64,000 nt of DNA from JAEULH01 sp963805915 (GCA_963805915.1 CAWDWD010000023.1:62001-126000), one strand, 5' to 3'; positions 28,152 to 38,047 are shown, counted from the first letter of the stretch. A program made the numbers and translations. The notes: a model not told the origin generated them from the sequence alone.

Positions 28152-30635
28152 ATGGACATCCGGCTACCCGCGCCGTTCGAGGCTTGGTTCGCGTCGCGCG
28201 GCTGGGACCTCCACGATCATCAGTGGGCGATGCTCGACGCCGCGCGGGCCGGCGAGCACGCGTTGCTCATCGCGCCGACCGGCGGCGGCAAGACGTTGGC
28301 CGGCTTCCTGCCGTCGCTGGTCGAGCTGGCGCGCGAGCCGAACACCGAGGCCGCGGCGCGGCTGCACACGCTTTACATTTCGCCGCTAAAGGCGCTGACG
28401 GTCGATGTTCATCGCAATCTGGATCGCCCGATCGAAGAGATGGGCTTGGCCATCCGCGCCGAAACCCGCACCGGCGATACGCCCTCGGCAAAACGTCAAC
28501 GCCAGCGCGCCCGCCCGCCGCACCTGCTCATGACCACGCCGGAGTCGCTCGCATTGCTGCTGTCGTACGCCGATGCGGCGCGGATGTTCGCGAATCTTCG
28601 CTGCGTCGTGATCGACGAGCTTCACGCTCTCGCCGGGACCAAGCGCGGCGATCTGCTCGCCCTCGGTCTCGCCCGGCTGCAAGGCTTGGCCCCGGCGTGC
28701 CGCCGCGTCGGACTGTCGGCGACGGTCGCCTGGCCCGATGCCCTGCGCGCCTGGCTGTCGCCGAGCGCAACCGGCGATGACGTGAGCCTGATCCGCGCCG
28801 CGGACGGTCCGCCCGCCGATGTCTCCATCCTCACCGCCTCGCGGCGAATTCCCTGGTCGGGCCACATGGCGGTGCACGCCCTGCCCATGGTCTACGAGGA
28901 GATCCGCAAGGCCGCGACGACGATCGTGTTCGTCAACACCCGGGCCCAGGCCGAGATCGTTTTCCAGCAGCTCTGGCGGCTCAACGACGACAACCTCGCC
29001 ATCGCCTTGCATCACGGCAGCCTCGCCGTCGAACAGCGGCGCAAGGTAGAGGCGGCGATGGCGGCGGGACATTTGCGGGCCGTCGTCGCCACCTCCTCGC
29101 TCGACCTCGGCATCGACTGGGCCGCGGTCGATCTGGTCATCCAGATCGGTGCGCCGAAGGGGGTAAGCCGACTGGTCCAGCGGATCGGCCGCGCCGGCCA
29201 CCGGCTCGACCGGACCAGCCGGGCGATCCTGGTTCCGGCCAACCGCTTCGAGCACCTCGAATGCCGCGCCGCGCTGCAGGCGGTCGCGGCGCGCGAACTG
29301 GACGGCGAACCGCCGCCACCGGGCGGGCTTGAGGTTCTCGCCCAGCATCTGCTCGGCTGCGCCTGCTCGGCGCCGTTCACCGCGTCGGCGATGTACGACG
29401 AGGTTGGCCGCGCCGCGCCGTACGCTGGCCTGAGCCGCGCGGATTTCGACGAGACCTTGCGTTTCGTCGAGAACGGCGGCTACGCGCTCGGCGGTTACGA
29501 CCGCTACCACCGGCTGGCGAGACTGGACGATGGCTCCTTGCGCGCGGCCTCGGCCCGCGTCGCCAGGATCTACCGGATGAACGTCGGCACCATCGTCGAA
29601 GCGGTGACGATGAAGGTGAAGCTGAAGCGCGGCCGCGTTCTCGGCGAGGTCGAGGAGTATTTCGTGCAAGGCCTGCGGCCCGGCGATACATTCGTCTTTT
29701 CAGGCGAGATCCTGCGCTTCGAGGCCATCCGCGAAACGACCGCGATCGTGACGAGGGCCGCCGGCGGCGAGCCCAAGATCCCGGCCTACGCCGGCGGGCG
29801 GTTGCCGTTGACGACCCATCTCGCCGAACGGGTGCGCGCGATGCTGGCCGAGCCGGGCGGCTGGGACGGCCTGCCCGGGGAGGTCGGCGACTGGCTGCGG
29901 ATGCAGACCCTGCGCTCGATCCTGCCTAAAGCCGGCCAGCTTTTGGTCGAAATCTTCCCGCGCGGCGGCAAGTCCTTCCTGGTCGCCTATTGCTTCGAGG
30001 GCCGCAATGTTCACCAGACGCTCGGCGTGCTGCTGACGCGGCGAATGGAGCGGGCCGGTCTCGGTCCACTCGGCTTCGTCGCCACCGACTATGTTCTGGC
30101 GGTGTGGAGCCTCCGCCCGGCGGGCGCGACAACGCAAGACGAGATCGAAGCGCTGTTCGATCAGGATATGCTCGGCGACGACCTCGAAGCGTGGATGGAT
30201 GAGTCCTCGGTGATGAAACGCACCTTCCGCAATGTCGCGGTCATCGCCGGGCTGATCGAACGCCGCCATCCGGGGCAGGAAAAGACGGGCCGCCAGGTGA
30301 CCTTCAACTCGGACCTGATCTACAACGTGTTGAGAACCTACGAGCCGCGCCACGTCCTGCTGCGCGCGACCCGCGCCGACGCCGCGCGCGGGCTCGCCGA
30401 TCTCGGCCGGCTCGCCGCCTTGCTCGCGCGCATCCGCGGGCGCATCGTCGTTCGGAGATTGACCAAGGTCTCGCCACTGGCGGTCCCGGTCCTGCTCGAA
30501 ATCGGCAAGGAGACGGTCCACGGCGAGGGCATCGACGAGCTGCTTGATCTCGCCGCGCGCGAACTGATCGCCGAGGCGACCGGCGATTTCGCGGCGGCGA
30601 GCGAAGATGCGCGGGCGATCGCGGGGTCGGCTTGA
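28152..30635 (+). CDS. Ligase-associated DEXH-box helicase (Lhr-like)
   Basis: The 827-residue protein is an Lhr-core helicase of the ligase-associated type: Walker A APTGGGKT (41-48), DELHAL as motif II, SAT as motif III, SSLDLGIDW and QRIGRAGHR as motifs V and VI, then a winged helix and the C-terminal Lhr-specific domain with GRQVTFNSDLIYNVLR. Lhr-type helicases translocate on single-stranded DNA and unwind RNA-DNA hybrids. An in-frame ATG at 28140 adds four residues. It overlaps the PdeM gene by TTGA. The divergent exonuclease is 59 bases away. Confidence 0.93.
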   Translation: MDIRLPAPFEAWFASRGWDLHDHQWAMLDAARAGEHALLIAPTGGGKTLAGFLPSLVELAREPNTEAAARLHTLYISPLKALTVDVHRNLDRPIEEMGLAIRAETRTGDTPSAKRQRQRARPPHLLMTTPESLALLLSYADAARMFANLRCVVIDELHALAGTKRGDLLALGLARLQGLAPACRRVGLSATVAWPDALRAWLSPSATGDDVSLIRAADGPPADVSILTASRRIPWSGHMAVHALPMVYEEIRKAATTIVFVNTRAQAEIVFQQLWRLNDDNLAIALHHGSLAVEQRRKVEAAMAAGHLRAVVATSSLDLGIDWAAVDLVIQIGAPKGVSRLVQRIGRAGHRLDRTSRAILVPANRFEHLECRAALQAVAARELDGEPPPPGGLEVLAQHLLGCACSAPFTASAMYDEVGRAAPYAGLSRADFDETLRFVENGGYALGGYDRYHRLARLDDGSLRAASARVARIYRMNVGTIVEAVTMKVKLKRGRVLGEVEEYFVQGLRPGDTFVFSGEILRFEAIRETTAIVTRAAGGEPKIPAYAGGRLPLTTHLAERVRAMLAEPGGWDGLPGEVGDWLRMQTLRSILPKAGQLLVEIFPRGGKSFLVAYCFEGRNVHQTLGVLLTRRMERAGLGPLGFVATDYVLAVWSLRPAGATTQDEIEALFDQDMLGDDLEAWMDESSVMKRTFRNVAVIAGLIERRHPGQEKTGRQVTFNSDLIYNVLRTYEPRHVLLRATRADAARGLADLGRLAALLARIRGRIVVRRLTKVSPLAVPVLLEIGKETVHGEGIDELLDLAARELIAEATGDFAAASEDARAIAGSA

Positions 30636-31342
30636 GCGAAGCTGCCTTCGTGTTTTGCGGAACCGAGGTCGTCGCCTGCCTGTCCGGCGCGCTCTATATC
30701 CCGGCGGCGCGAACGCTGGTGGCCGCAGACCTGCATCTGGAAAAGGGATCGGGCTTGGCCCGGCGCGGCGCCCTGCTGCCGCCCTACGACAGCCGGGCGA
30801 CCCTGGCTGCGCTGGGCCGGGCCATCGCGCGGTTTTCGCCGCGGCTGGTCGTCTGTCTCGGCGACAGCTTTGATGACGCGGCAGCGAGCACGAGGCTTTG
30901 CTGCGAGGATGCCCAGTGCTTGCGCGATCTCATCGGCGCTCGCGAGTGGCTATGGATCGCCGGCAATCACGACCCTTCGCCCGTGACCATCGGCGGCGCG
31001 TGCGCGAGCGAGCTTGAACTGGGCGCGTTGGTATTGCGTCACGCCGCCGACAGCCGCGGCGGCGTGGGTGAGATATCGGGGCATTTCCACCCCAAGGCCT
31101 CGGTCGCGGCGAGCGGCCGCAGGTTTACCGCGCGGTGCTTCGTGAGCGACGGCAAGCGGCTGATCATTCCGGCGTTCGGCGCCTATACGGGCGGGCTGGA
31201 CGTGTTCAATCCGGCCCTGCGCGCTCTGCTCCAATCCACCTTCGCCGTGCGTCTACTGGGCCGCGGGCGCGTTCACGCCTTGCCCGCCCACCGCCTCGTC
31301 GGCGGCGGACGCCGCGCGCTCAGCGGCGGCGGGGCGCTCTGA
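30632..31342 (+). CDS. pdeM: Ligase-associated DNA damage response endonuclease PdeM
   Basis: The 236-residue calcineurin-like phosphoesterase has all metal-ligand blocks: AADLHLEKG, CLGDSFDD, IAGNHDPS and ISGHFHPKA. It is the fourth member of the ligase-associated module; in vitro activities for homologues are nuclease or phosphodiesterase type. Translation starts at TTG 30632, overlapping the helicase stop (TTGA). Its last 23 bases overlap the convergent pqiC-like gene. Confidence 0.9.
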   Translation: MSEAAFVFCGTEVVACLSGALYIPAARTLVAADLHLEKGSGLARRGALLPPYDSRATLAALGRAIARFSPRLVVCLGDSFDDAAASTRLCCEDAQCLRDLIGAREWLWIAGNHDPSPVTIGGACASELELGALVLRHAADSRGGVGEISGHFHPKASVAASGRRFTARCFVSDGKRLIIPAFGAYTGGLDVFNPALRALLQSTFAVRLLGRGRVHALPAHRLVGGGRRALSGGGAL

Positions 31343-31943
31343 TCTCGGCGGCGATATCCTTGCTCAATTCTCCGAGGAGATTGCTCATGGCCGCGGCGAT
31401 GGCATCGTAATCCATCGGCACGCCGCCAATCTCGAAGCCCGAGCGGCGCAGCGCATAGACCTGGCGACCGCCATCGCTCATGAGTGACCAGCGCGCGGCG
31501 AGGCGAACGGTGCCCGCCGCGTCGCGCTCGAATTCAACGACATCGACGGCGACCTCGTAGTTGATCGGAATGGCGATGTTGACCGGCGCCGGGAAGACCC
31601 GCTCGCTGGGGATCAGGATCGACAGGTTCTCCGCGATCACGCTGGTCATGTTCTGCGACAACGGCGCGCCCCAAGCGTCGAACTGCGCGAGATCCAGTTC
31701 ATTGGCGCTCGTGCGGGTGACCATGCTGGTGCGGTCGAGGTACGCCGGCAGGCGGACCGGGAAAACGCCAACCGTCGGCGCGTCCTTGACCGCCGCGGTC
31801 TGCTCGGTCCGCGGGAGCGCATTCAGCAAATAGTAGTCCGTCGGTACGCTCTCGCCGCCAAGGAGGCCGCTACAGCCGCCGAGAGCGATGAACGCAAGGA
31901 GCGCAAGCGAGCGCGGCAAGGTCATTCGAGGCGTACTTCTCAT
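31320..31943 (-). CDS. ABC-type transport auxiliary lipoprotein (PqiC-like)
   Basis: The 207-residue product has a lipoprotein signal (LALLAFIALGGC, lipobox LGGC) and the PqiC/ABC_trans_aux domain: DYYLLNALPR, VGVFPVRLPAYLDRTSMVTR, LAQFDAWGAPLSQNMTSVIAENLS. These lipoproteins face the periplasm and work with MCE proteins in lipid transport between membranes. The ATG overlaps the MlaD-like gene by ATGA, so it is the last gene of the mla-type operon, and it converges on pdeM. Confidence 0.9.
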   Translation of the reverse strand: MRSTPRMTLPRSLALLAFIALGGCSGLLGGESVPTDYYLLNALPRTEQTAAVKDAPTVGVFPVRLPAYLDRTSMVTRTSANELDLAQFDAWGAPLSQNMTSVIAENLSILIPSERVFPAPVNIAIPINYEVAVDVVEFERDAAGTVRLAARWSLMSDGGRQVYALRRSGFEIGGVPMDYDAIAAAMSNLLGELSKDIAAEIRAPRRR

Positions 31944-32938
31944 CGCGTACCTCCGGGCCTGGTGCGGCCGAACAGGATGGAATTGGGATCGCGGGCCAGA
32001 GTGTCGCTCAGGCCACGGAACGACCGCGCCGCGCTGGTGACTTCGCGCAGAGCGGTCGAGAGGTCGAAGAATATCGACGAGCCGGGCTGAAACAGCGTGT
32101 TCGCGTTCGTCATCGTCTTTTCGGTGCGCGCCGACGCTTGCTGGAAAGCGGAAAACGCCGCCTGCGCCTGGACGAGCGCCTTTTTGGCCTCCACCATGGT
32201 TCCTTCGACCGATCCCGATATCGCTTCTACATTAGCGGCAATCGGAGGGATCCGGCTGTCCAGCGTCTCGCTGAGCGAGCGCATGTTGGCCAGCGTATCG
32301 TTCAGGTTCGGGATGACTTCAGCCAGCTTCGGATTGTTGATGACCCCCGTAATACTGGCGATCGAGCCGCGAATATCATCGAGTAGCTGATCCAGCGGCA
32401 ATTGCGCGATCTTGTGGATGACCGTCTGCAAGGTCTCCTGGACCGCCTCGATGGTCGACGGCTGGGTCGGGATCTGCAGCCGGTCGGGGTAGTAGTCGAT
32501 CTTCTTGATCGGACTGCCGCGGAAGAAATCCAGATTGACGCTCATCTGACCGGTTACCAGGCTCGTTGCCACGAGCTGGGCACGCATGCCTCGCTCGATC
32601 AGCGCCTTCAAGCCTTTACCCTCTTTCGCGGGAGCGGAAGCCTCGCCCACGACCTTGATCTGCTCCGGCGAAATGACGCCGAAGATTGGAATGGCGACGT
32701 TGTCGCTGGATTGGTCGAAACGCAGGAAAACGTCGGTCACCTGGCCGACCCGGACGCCGCGAAAGGTGATCGCCGAGCCCGCCGACAGGCCGGCGACGGA
32801 TCCGTCGAAATAGAAGACAACGGGGACCTGGCGGGTGAAAAACTTGCCGCCGCCGAGGATCACCAAGAGGCCGACCGCCAGCGCGATCGCGCCAATGACG
32901 AACGCGCCGATCATGGTCGGGCTTGCCGGCTTGCTCAT
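31940..32938 (-). CDS. MlaD/MCE-domain lipid transport protein
   Basis: The 332-residue protein has one N-terminal membrane span (MIGAFVIGAIALAVGLLVILGG), an MCE domain at about 38-115 (VVFYFDGSVAGLSAGSAITFRGVRVGQV), and a long helical C-terminal region that forms the tunnel or needle in Pqi/Mce-type complexes. It is a substrate-binding ring on the periplasmic side of the inner membrane. It lies 53 bases after the ATPase gene and overlaps the lipoprotein gene. Confidence 0.92.
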   Translation of the reverse strand: MSKPASPTMIGAFVIGAIALAVGLLVILGGGKFFTRQVPVVFYFDGSVAGLSAGSAITFRGVRVGQVTDVFLRFDQSSDNVAIPIFGVISPEQIKVVGEASAPAKEGKGLKALIERGMRAQLVATSLVTGQMSVNLDFFRGSPIKKIDYYPDRLQIPTQPSTIEAVQETLQTVIHKIAQLPLDQLLDDIRGSIASITGVINNPKLAEVIPNLNDTLANMRSLSETLDSRIPPIAANVEAISGSVEGTMVEAKKALVQAQAAFSAFQQASARTEKTMTNANTLFQPGSSIFFDLSTALREVTSAARSFRGLSDTLARDPNSILFGRTRPGGTR

Positions 32939-32991
32939 GGCGCCACCTCACTCGTCCGACCGCCGCGCGCCATTCCTCCCTCGTGCATCGA

Positions 32992-33762
32992 TCAAGCCTC
33001 CAATTCTTCGGCTGCGCCCCGGGTCAAGAAGTTCCGCACCTTGATCTCGGGGCATTCCTTGACCAGGACCTTGGGATCGCCCTGGGCGATCATCGTTCGG
33101 GTGTCGGCGTCGAGAAAGACCGAGTTGTTCGCGATCGTGAAAATGCTGGCCAGCTCGTGGGTGACCACCGCGATGGTCGCGCCGAGGCTGTCTCGCAGCT
33201 GCAAGATCAGATCGTCGAGCAGGCGCGAGCTGATCGGATCGAGCCCGGCGCTCGGTTCATCGAAGAACAAGATTTCCGGATCGAGCGCCATCGCCCGGGC
33301 GAGGCCGGCGCGTTTCTGCATCCCGCCGGAGATCTCGGCCGGATAGTAATCCTCGAAGCCGGCCAGGCCGACCAGCGCCAGCTTGAGCGAGACGACCTCG
33401 TTGATGTCCTTCGCCGTGAGATCGGTGTACTCGGCGAGCGGCAGGGCGATGTTTTCCGCCAGCGTCATCGAGCTCCACATCGCGCCTTTCTGGTACAGCA
33501 CGCCGGTGTGGCGCAGGATCGCCTGACGATCGGCCGGCGACGCGTCCCACAGGCTTTGGCCATAGTAGTTGACGCGGCCCTTCGCCGGCTCTTTCAAGCC
33601 AATGAGGTGACGCAGCAGCGTGCTCTTGCCGCAGCCGCTCCCGCCCATGATCACGAAGATATCGCCGTGGTTGATCTGGAACGTCAGATCACGCTGCAGC
33701 ACGAAGCTACCGAAGGCCATGGTCAGATTGTCGACGACGATCGGGGTTTCGTTTTCGGCCAT
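32992..33762 (-). CDS. MlaF-type ABC transporter ATP-binding protein
   Basis: The 256-residue ATPase has Walker A GGSGCGKST, the signature EISGGMQKRAGLARAMA, and Walker B ILFFDEPSAGLDP. The ISGGMxKR signature variant is characteristic of Mla/Ttg2A-type lipid transporters. It powers the MlaE-like permease encoded 12 bases upstream. Confidence 0.93.
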   Translation of the reverse strand: MAENETPIVVDNLTMAFGSFVLQRDLTFQINHGDIFVIMGGSGCGKSTLLRHLIGLKEPAKGRVNYYGQSLWDASPADRQAILRHTGVLYQKGAMWSSMTLAENIALPLAEYTDLTAKDINEVVSLKLALVGLAGFEDYYPAEISGGMQKRAGLARAMALDPEILFFDEPSAGLDPISSRLLDDLILQLRDSLGATIAVVTHELASIFTIANNSVFLDADTRTMIAQGDPKVLVKECPEIKVRNFLTRGAAEELEA

Positions 33763-33774
33763 CGCGCGCGCTCC

Positions 33775-34911
33775 TCAGATGCCGAGAACACTGGTGAGCA
33801 CGGCGAACAGGCCGTCGAAGACCACGATCAGGACGATCGACGTGACAACCGCGGAGGTCGCCGCCTGACCCACGGCGGCGGCGTTGCGCCCGCAGCGCAT
33901 TCCGCACATGCACCCGGCGACCGCGATGATGATCCCGAACACCACCGCTTTGAACAGGCCGACGGCGAAGTCGGAAATGCCGAGGAAAGCGAGTGTCTGG
34001 TTGTAGTATTCGACCGGCGAGAGATCGAGCATGACGATGCCGACGAACGCGCCGCCGAGAATGCCAACGAAGATCGCGTAGAGAGCGAGCAGCGGCATCA
34101 TCAAGATGAGAGCGACCAGTCGCGGCAGAACCAGAAAGTCCATCGGCGGAATGCCGAATGTCTGCAGCGCGTCGACTTCCTCGTTGACCTGCATGGTGCC
34201 GATCTGGGCGGCGAAGGCGGCGCCGGTTCGCCCGGACATGATGATCGCGGCCATCATCGAACCCATTTCCCGCGCCATGCCGATCGCGACAAGATTGGCG
34301 ACGAAGATCTGCGCGCCGAACAATTGCAGCTGGAGGGCGCCGACGAAGGCGAGAATGACGCCGACGAGGAAGCTGATGAGCGACACGATCGGTAACGCCT
34401 GGACGCCGACTTCCTGAAGCACCAGGGTGAGATCCGAGCCGCGGAAGCGGGCCCGGCCGACGAGCAGCCGGCCGAATGCCGAGGTCACGTCGCCGACAAA
34501 AGCGACCAACTCGACCATCCCGGCGAACATGCCTTGCGCCGACTTGCCGACCGAGGCGAGGAAAGAGTCGGAGTCTTTCGCGCGCCGCGCATCCTGTTTC
34601 TCGGGAACGGCGGCGGCGAGTTCGAGGAGGTCGCGCGCGCCCTCGGGCAGCCCCTTGGCATCGACATCGATGTCGCGCGACGCGCACTCGGCCTTGACCG
34701 CGTTGACGAAGGTGAGCAGCCCGCTGTCCCACGCGGTCATCGCGCCCGTATCGAAGGAGACACGCGAGGGCTTGGCCGAGCCGTCGAGCCTGCGCGCGAC
34801 CTCGTCGACGGCGGGGCGGGACTTGTTTAAGGTCCACGCGCCGGCCAGACGCAATTCAAGCCCAGCGCCGGAACCTGAGCCGAAATCAAGCGTGGCCTTG
34901 TGAGGCTCCAT
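33775..34911 (-). CDS. MlaE-type permease with N-terminal STAS domain
   Basis: The 378-residue protein fuses a STAS domain (residues 10-100, FDTGAMTAWDSGLLTFVNAV) to the MlaE permease core (GMFAGMVELVAF, VGVQALPIVSLISFLVGVILAF, GSMMAAIIMSGRTGAAFAAQIG, NEEVDALQTFGIPP). In E. coli the STAS part is the separate MlaB protein; the fusion explains why no mlaB is found. It forms the inner-membrane channel of the lipid transporter. First gene of the operon. Confidence 0.94.
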   Translation of the reverse strand: MEPHKATLDFGSGSGAGLELRLAGAWTLNKSRPAVDEVARRLDGSAKPSRVSFDTGAMTAWDSGLLTFVNAVKAECASRDIDVDAKGLPEGARDLLELAAAVPEKQDARRAKDSDSFLASVGKSAQGMFAGMVELVAFVGDVTSAFGRLLVGRARFRGSDLTLVLQEVGVQALPIVSLISFLVGVILAFVGALQLQLFGAQIFVANLVAIGMAREMGSMMAAIIMSGRTGAAFAAQIGTMQVNEEVDALQTFGIPPMDFLVLPRLVALILMMPLLALYAIFVGILGGAFVGIVMLDLSPVEYYNQTLAFLGISDFAVGLFKAVVFGIIIAVAGCMCGMRCGRNAAAVGQAATSAVVTSIVLIVVFDGLFAVLTSVLGI

Positions 34912-35148
34912 GCGCGCAAACTCGATTATGTAGACTTATATTATTGCATCTCCACGCGTTCACTACCGCGCGATGATCGATAGGTCAATTGCCGCTTTTA
35001 TTGATCCGCCACTTTTTCTCGCACTGCCGCGCGTTGGTCCGCCTTGATATTTGGCGGGCGCGGCAATTCGCCGCTATAGAGGTTCACTCGATCGCACGCG
35101 CGGCCTGCGGGTGCGGCCGGCAAAGTCACAAGAGCGGGTAGTGGGCGG

Positions 35149-35805
35149 ATGTTCAGCGTCGTATTGTTCCTGAAGGCAATGCTCGCCGGCTTCGCCATCG
35201 CCGTGCCCATAGGCGCGATCGGCGCCATGTGCATGCGCCGCGGCCTTCAGGGCCGATGGATCATCAGCCTGCTGACCGGCTTCGGCGCCGCCTTGGCGGA
35301 CACCGTGCTCGCCGCCGGCGCCATGTTCGGCCTGGCGCTGATCACCCACTATCTCAACGAGAACCAAGGCTGGCTGCGGCTGGTCGGCGGGGCGTTCCTG
35401 ATCCTCATCGGCGCCCGGATGATCCATAAGCGCAAGATCATCGTCACGACGGCGCAAAAGCCGCAGCCCACCGACCTCCGCTACTGGCGCATTTGGCTGA
35501 GATCGGTTTCGACCGGTTTCGGCCTGACGATTATCAATCCGGCGACGTTTCTTGCGTTTATCGGCCTGTTCGCCGCCCTCGGCATTTTGCAGGGCGAGCG
35601 CAGTGGCCTGCTTGAGAACTGGGCGGTTGTCGTCGGTGTTTTCGCCGGCTCGATGCTGTGGTGGTGCATTCTGACGGCCACCGCCTTCGCCGCCCGTCAC
35701 AAGCTCCCGAAGGGAATTCTGACCGGCATCAACGTCGTTTTGGGCGTCATCGTTGTCGGCCTCGGTGTCTTCAGCATCGCCTCGTATTTCGGATTCGCGC
35801 GGTGA
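35149..35805 (+). CDS. LysE family transporter
   Basis: The 218-residue membrane protein has six hydrophobic spans and the LysE/RhtB pattern: FAIAVPIGAIGAMCMRRGL with the conserved P-x-G-P-like loop, GFGAALADTVLA, LVGGAFLILIGARMIHKR, and GFGLTIINPATFLAFIGLF. Family members export amino acids; the substrate is unknown. It is divergent from the mla-type operon, sharing the roughly 237-base intergenic region at 34912-35148, which has an AT-rich core near 34925-34955. Confidence 0.88.
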   Translation: MFSVVLFLKAMLAGFAIAVPIGAIGAMCMRRGLQGRWIISLLTGFGAALADTVLAAGAMFGLALITHYLNENQGWLRLVGGAFLILIGARMIHKRKIIVTTAQKPQPTDLRYWRIWLRSVSTGFGLTIINPATFLAFIGLFAALGILQGERSGLLENWAVVVGVFAGSMLWWCILTATAFAARHKLPKGILTGINVVLGVIVVGLGVFSIASYFGFAR

Positions 35806-35831
35806 ACCCCGCCGGTTACCGGCCGCGCTCG

Positions 35832-35860
35832 TGATCCGCGCGTCCGCCGGCCGCGTAATC
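35832..35860 (+). promoter_or_regulatory. RpoE-type promoter (TGATCC-N18-TAATC)
   Basis: TGATCC at 35832-35837 and TAATC at 35856-35860, separated by exactly 18 bases, match the promoter form reported for the RpoE/ChrR sigma factor of photosynthetic Alphaproteobacteria. It lies 30 bases before the first ATG of the FAD-oxidoreductase operon. The same arrangement precedes rpoE in this window. Confidence 0.7.
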
Positions 35861-35889
35861 TTGTCATCAACTGAACAAGATTGGCGACA

Positions 35890-37265
35890 ATGCCGCGCGA
35901 TTTGGGCTCTTTCCAACCATGTCTTGACGTCGCCGTCATCGGATCCGGCATCGCCGGCCTCTCGGCGGCTTGGCTCTTGAGCAAGGGCCACCGCGTCAGC
36001 GTCTATGAGCAGGACTCCCGCATCGGCGGCCACTCCCACACGGTCGATGTCCCGGGGGTTTCGGGTCCCGTCGCCGTCGATACCGGGTTTATCGTCTACA
36101 ACGAGCTGAACTATCCCAACCTCACCGCGCTTTTCTCACATCTGGGCGTGGAGACGCGGGCCAGCGAGATGTCGTTCGCGGCGTCCGTCGGCGGCGGCGA
36201 TCTCGAATACTCGGGGTCGAACGTGTTCGCCCTGTTCGGCCAGCCGAGGAATCTGCTCCGCCCGCGATTCTGGCGGATGCTGCGCGACATCGCGCGGTTC
36301 TACCGCGAGGTCCGAAGCTCATCGCGGACGGCGGCGATGACCACGTCAGTCTCGGCGACTATCTCGACCGCGAGGACTATTCGAAGACGTTCATCGACGA
36401 TCACCTGCTGCCGATGGCCGCGGCGATCTGGTCGACCCGCGTGGGCGAGATGCGCGACCATCCCGTATCGGCCTTCGTTCGCTTCTGCATGCAACACGGC
36501 CTGATGCGTGTCACCGGCCGACCGCAATGGCGAACGGTTGTCGGGGGTAGCCGCGCGTATGTTCAACGACTGACGGCGGGGTTCAGCGACCGGATCATGG
36601 TCAACGCCAAGGTCGTCGGTATTGATCGCACCGCGGCGGGGGTCATTGTTCACGACACCAACGGCGTGGCCACCCGGTTCGACCACGTCGTCATCGCCGC
36701 GCACGCCGACCAGGCCTTGGGTATGCTTTGCGATCCGAGCGACGCCGAAACCCGTCTTCTCGGCGCCTTCAAATACAGCCGCAATACGGCGTTTCTGCAT
36801 GACGACAAAACACTGATGCCGAAACGCACGCGAGTATGGTCCAGCTGGAATTACCTGAGCGATCACCGAAGCGGTGAAACCGCCGCCGGCGCGGGTGTCT
36901 GCGTGAGCTACTGGATGAACCGGCTCCAGGGCATCGATCCGCGCGTGCCGCTGTTCGTGACACTCAATCCCAACCGCCCTCCCGCCGCCGGCAAGGTCCT
37001 GCGCACGTTCGAGTACCACCACCCGATGTACGATGCCGCCGCGATCCGCGCGCAAGGCGAGCTGCACCGGCTTCAGGGCGAGCGAAACACCTGGTACTGC
37101 GGCAGCTACTTCGGCGCCGGGTTCCACGAAGATGCGCTGGCGTCCGGATTGGCCGCCGGCGAGGCCGTGGGCGACACCGCGCGGCCCTGGGGCGCCGCGG
37201 ATGTTGGTGCATCCGCATGGGCGCCCGAGGCCGTCAAGGAAGGCGCACGAAGCGCGGCGGAATGA
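35890..37265 (+). CDS. FAD/NAD(P)-binding amine-oxidase-like protein, frameshifted
   Basis: The gene encodes a flavoprotein of the type that precedes Cfa-like genes in RpoE regulons. The N-terminal Rossmann motif is VAVIGSGIAGLSAAWLL, then YEQDSRIGGHSHTVD and GFIVYNELNYPNL. The frame changes at about 36312-36313, where one C appears missing (V-P-K-L-I-A-D is restored by adding it). The second frame continues FIDDHLLPMAAAIWSTR and ends at 37265. Either an indel error or a broken gene. The stop overlaps DUF1365 by ATGA. Confidence 0.85.
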
Positions 37266-38047
37266 TGGCGCGAGAGTCTAGCCTCTACTTCGGCACCGTC
37301 TTCCACCAGCGCACCCGGCCCCAGCGCCATCGCTTGGCCTACCGCGTCTTCTCGCTTCTCGTCGACTTGGACGAGCTGCCGAGGTTGGCCCGCGAGCTGC
37401 GCCTGTTCTCGTACAACAGGTTCAATCTTTTCAGCTTTTTCGATCGCGATCACGCCGACGGGCGGAGCGCGCCGCCGCGCGGCTGGATCGAGCGCTCGCT
37501 CGCGCAAGCCGGCATTGATCTCGGCGGCGGCCCGATCCGGCTTCTGTGTTATCCAAGAATCCTCGGCTACGCGTTCAACCCGCTCAGCGTCTATTTCTGC
37601 TACGACCGCGACGCGATCCTGGTGGGCATCGTCTACGAAGTCAGCAACACCTTCGGCGAGCGCCATACGTACGTCATTCCCGTCACTACCGCGCCGCCCG
37701 CCGCAATCCGCCAGGAGTGCGACAAACACTTCTACGTCTCTCCGTTCATGCCGGTCGCCGGCCGCTACCATTTCCGCATCGACCCGCCGTCGGATCACGT
37801 CGGTGTGGTTATCAATTACAGCGATGCCGACGGAGTGCTGCTGCACGCGGCCTTTCGCGGCAGCCGCGTTCCGCTCGACGACCGGGCGTTGATTCGCGCC
37901 TTTTTCAGCTATCCCTTGATGACCCTCAAGGTCACGGCCGGCATCCACTGGGAGGCGCTCAAGCTGTGGCGCAAGCATGTTCCCCTTGTCGACCGTCCGC
38001 CGCCACCCATCCATCCCGTCACCGTAGTCAGGGTGAGTGAACCGTGA
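37262..38047 (+). CDS. DUF1365 domain protein
   Basis: The 261-residue protein has the DUF1365 pattern: LYFGTVFHQRTRPQRHRLAYRVFSLLVDLDEL, FSYNRFNLFSFFDRDH, IRLLCYPRILGYAFNPLSVYFCYD, and FYVSPFMPVAGRYHFRI. No biochemical role is established, but it is regularly found between a flavin oxidoreductase and a Cfa-like methyltransferase, implying a step in unusual fatty acid formation. The ATG at 37262 overlaps the upstream stop, and GTGA overlaps the downstream start. Confidence 0.9.
   Translation: MMARESSLYFGTVFHQRTRPQRHRLAYRVFSLLVDLDELPRLARELRLFSYNRFNLFSFFDRDHADGRSAPPRGWIERSLAQAGIDLGGGPIRLLCYPRILGYAFNPLSVYFCYDRDAILVGIVYEVSNTFGERHTYVIPVTTAPPAAIRQECDKHFYVSPFMPVAGRYHFRIDPPSDHVGVVINYSDADGVLLHAAFRGSRVPLDDRALIRAFFSYPLMTLKVTAGIHWEALKLWRKHVPLVDRPPPPIHPVTVVRVSEP

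Noticed and set aside
35004..35035. TGATCC in the mlaE/LysE intergenic region
   Set aside because: No -10-like box at the required 18-base spacing.
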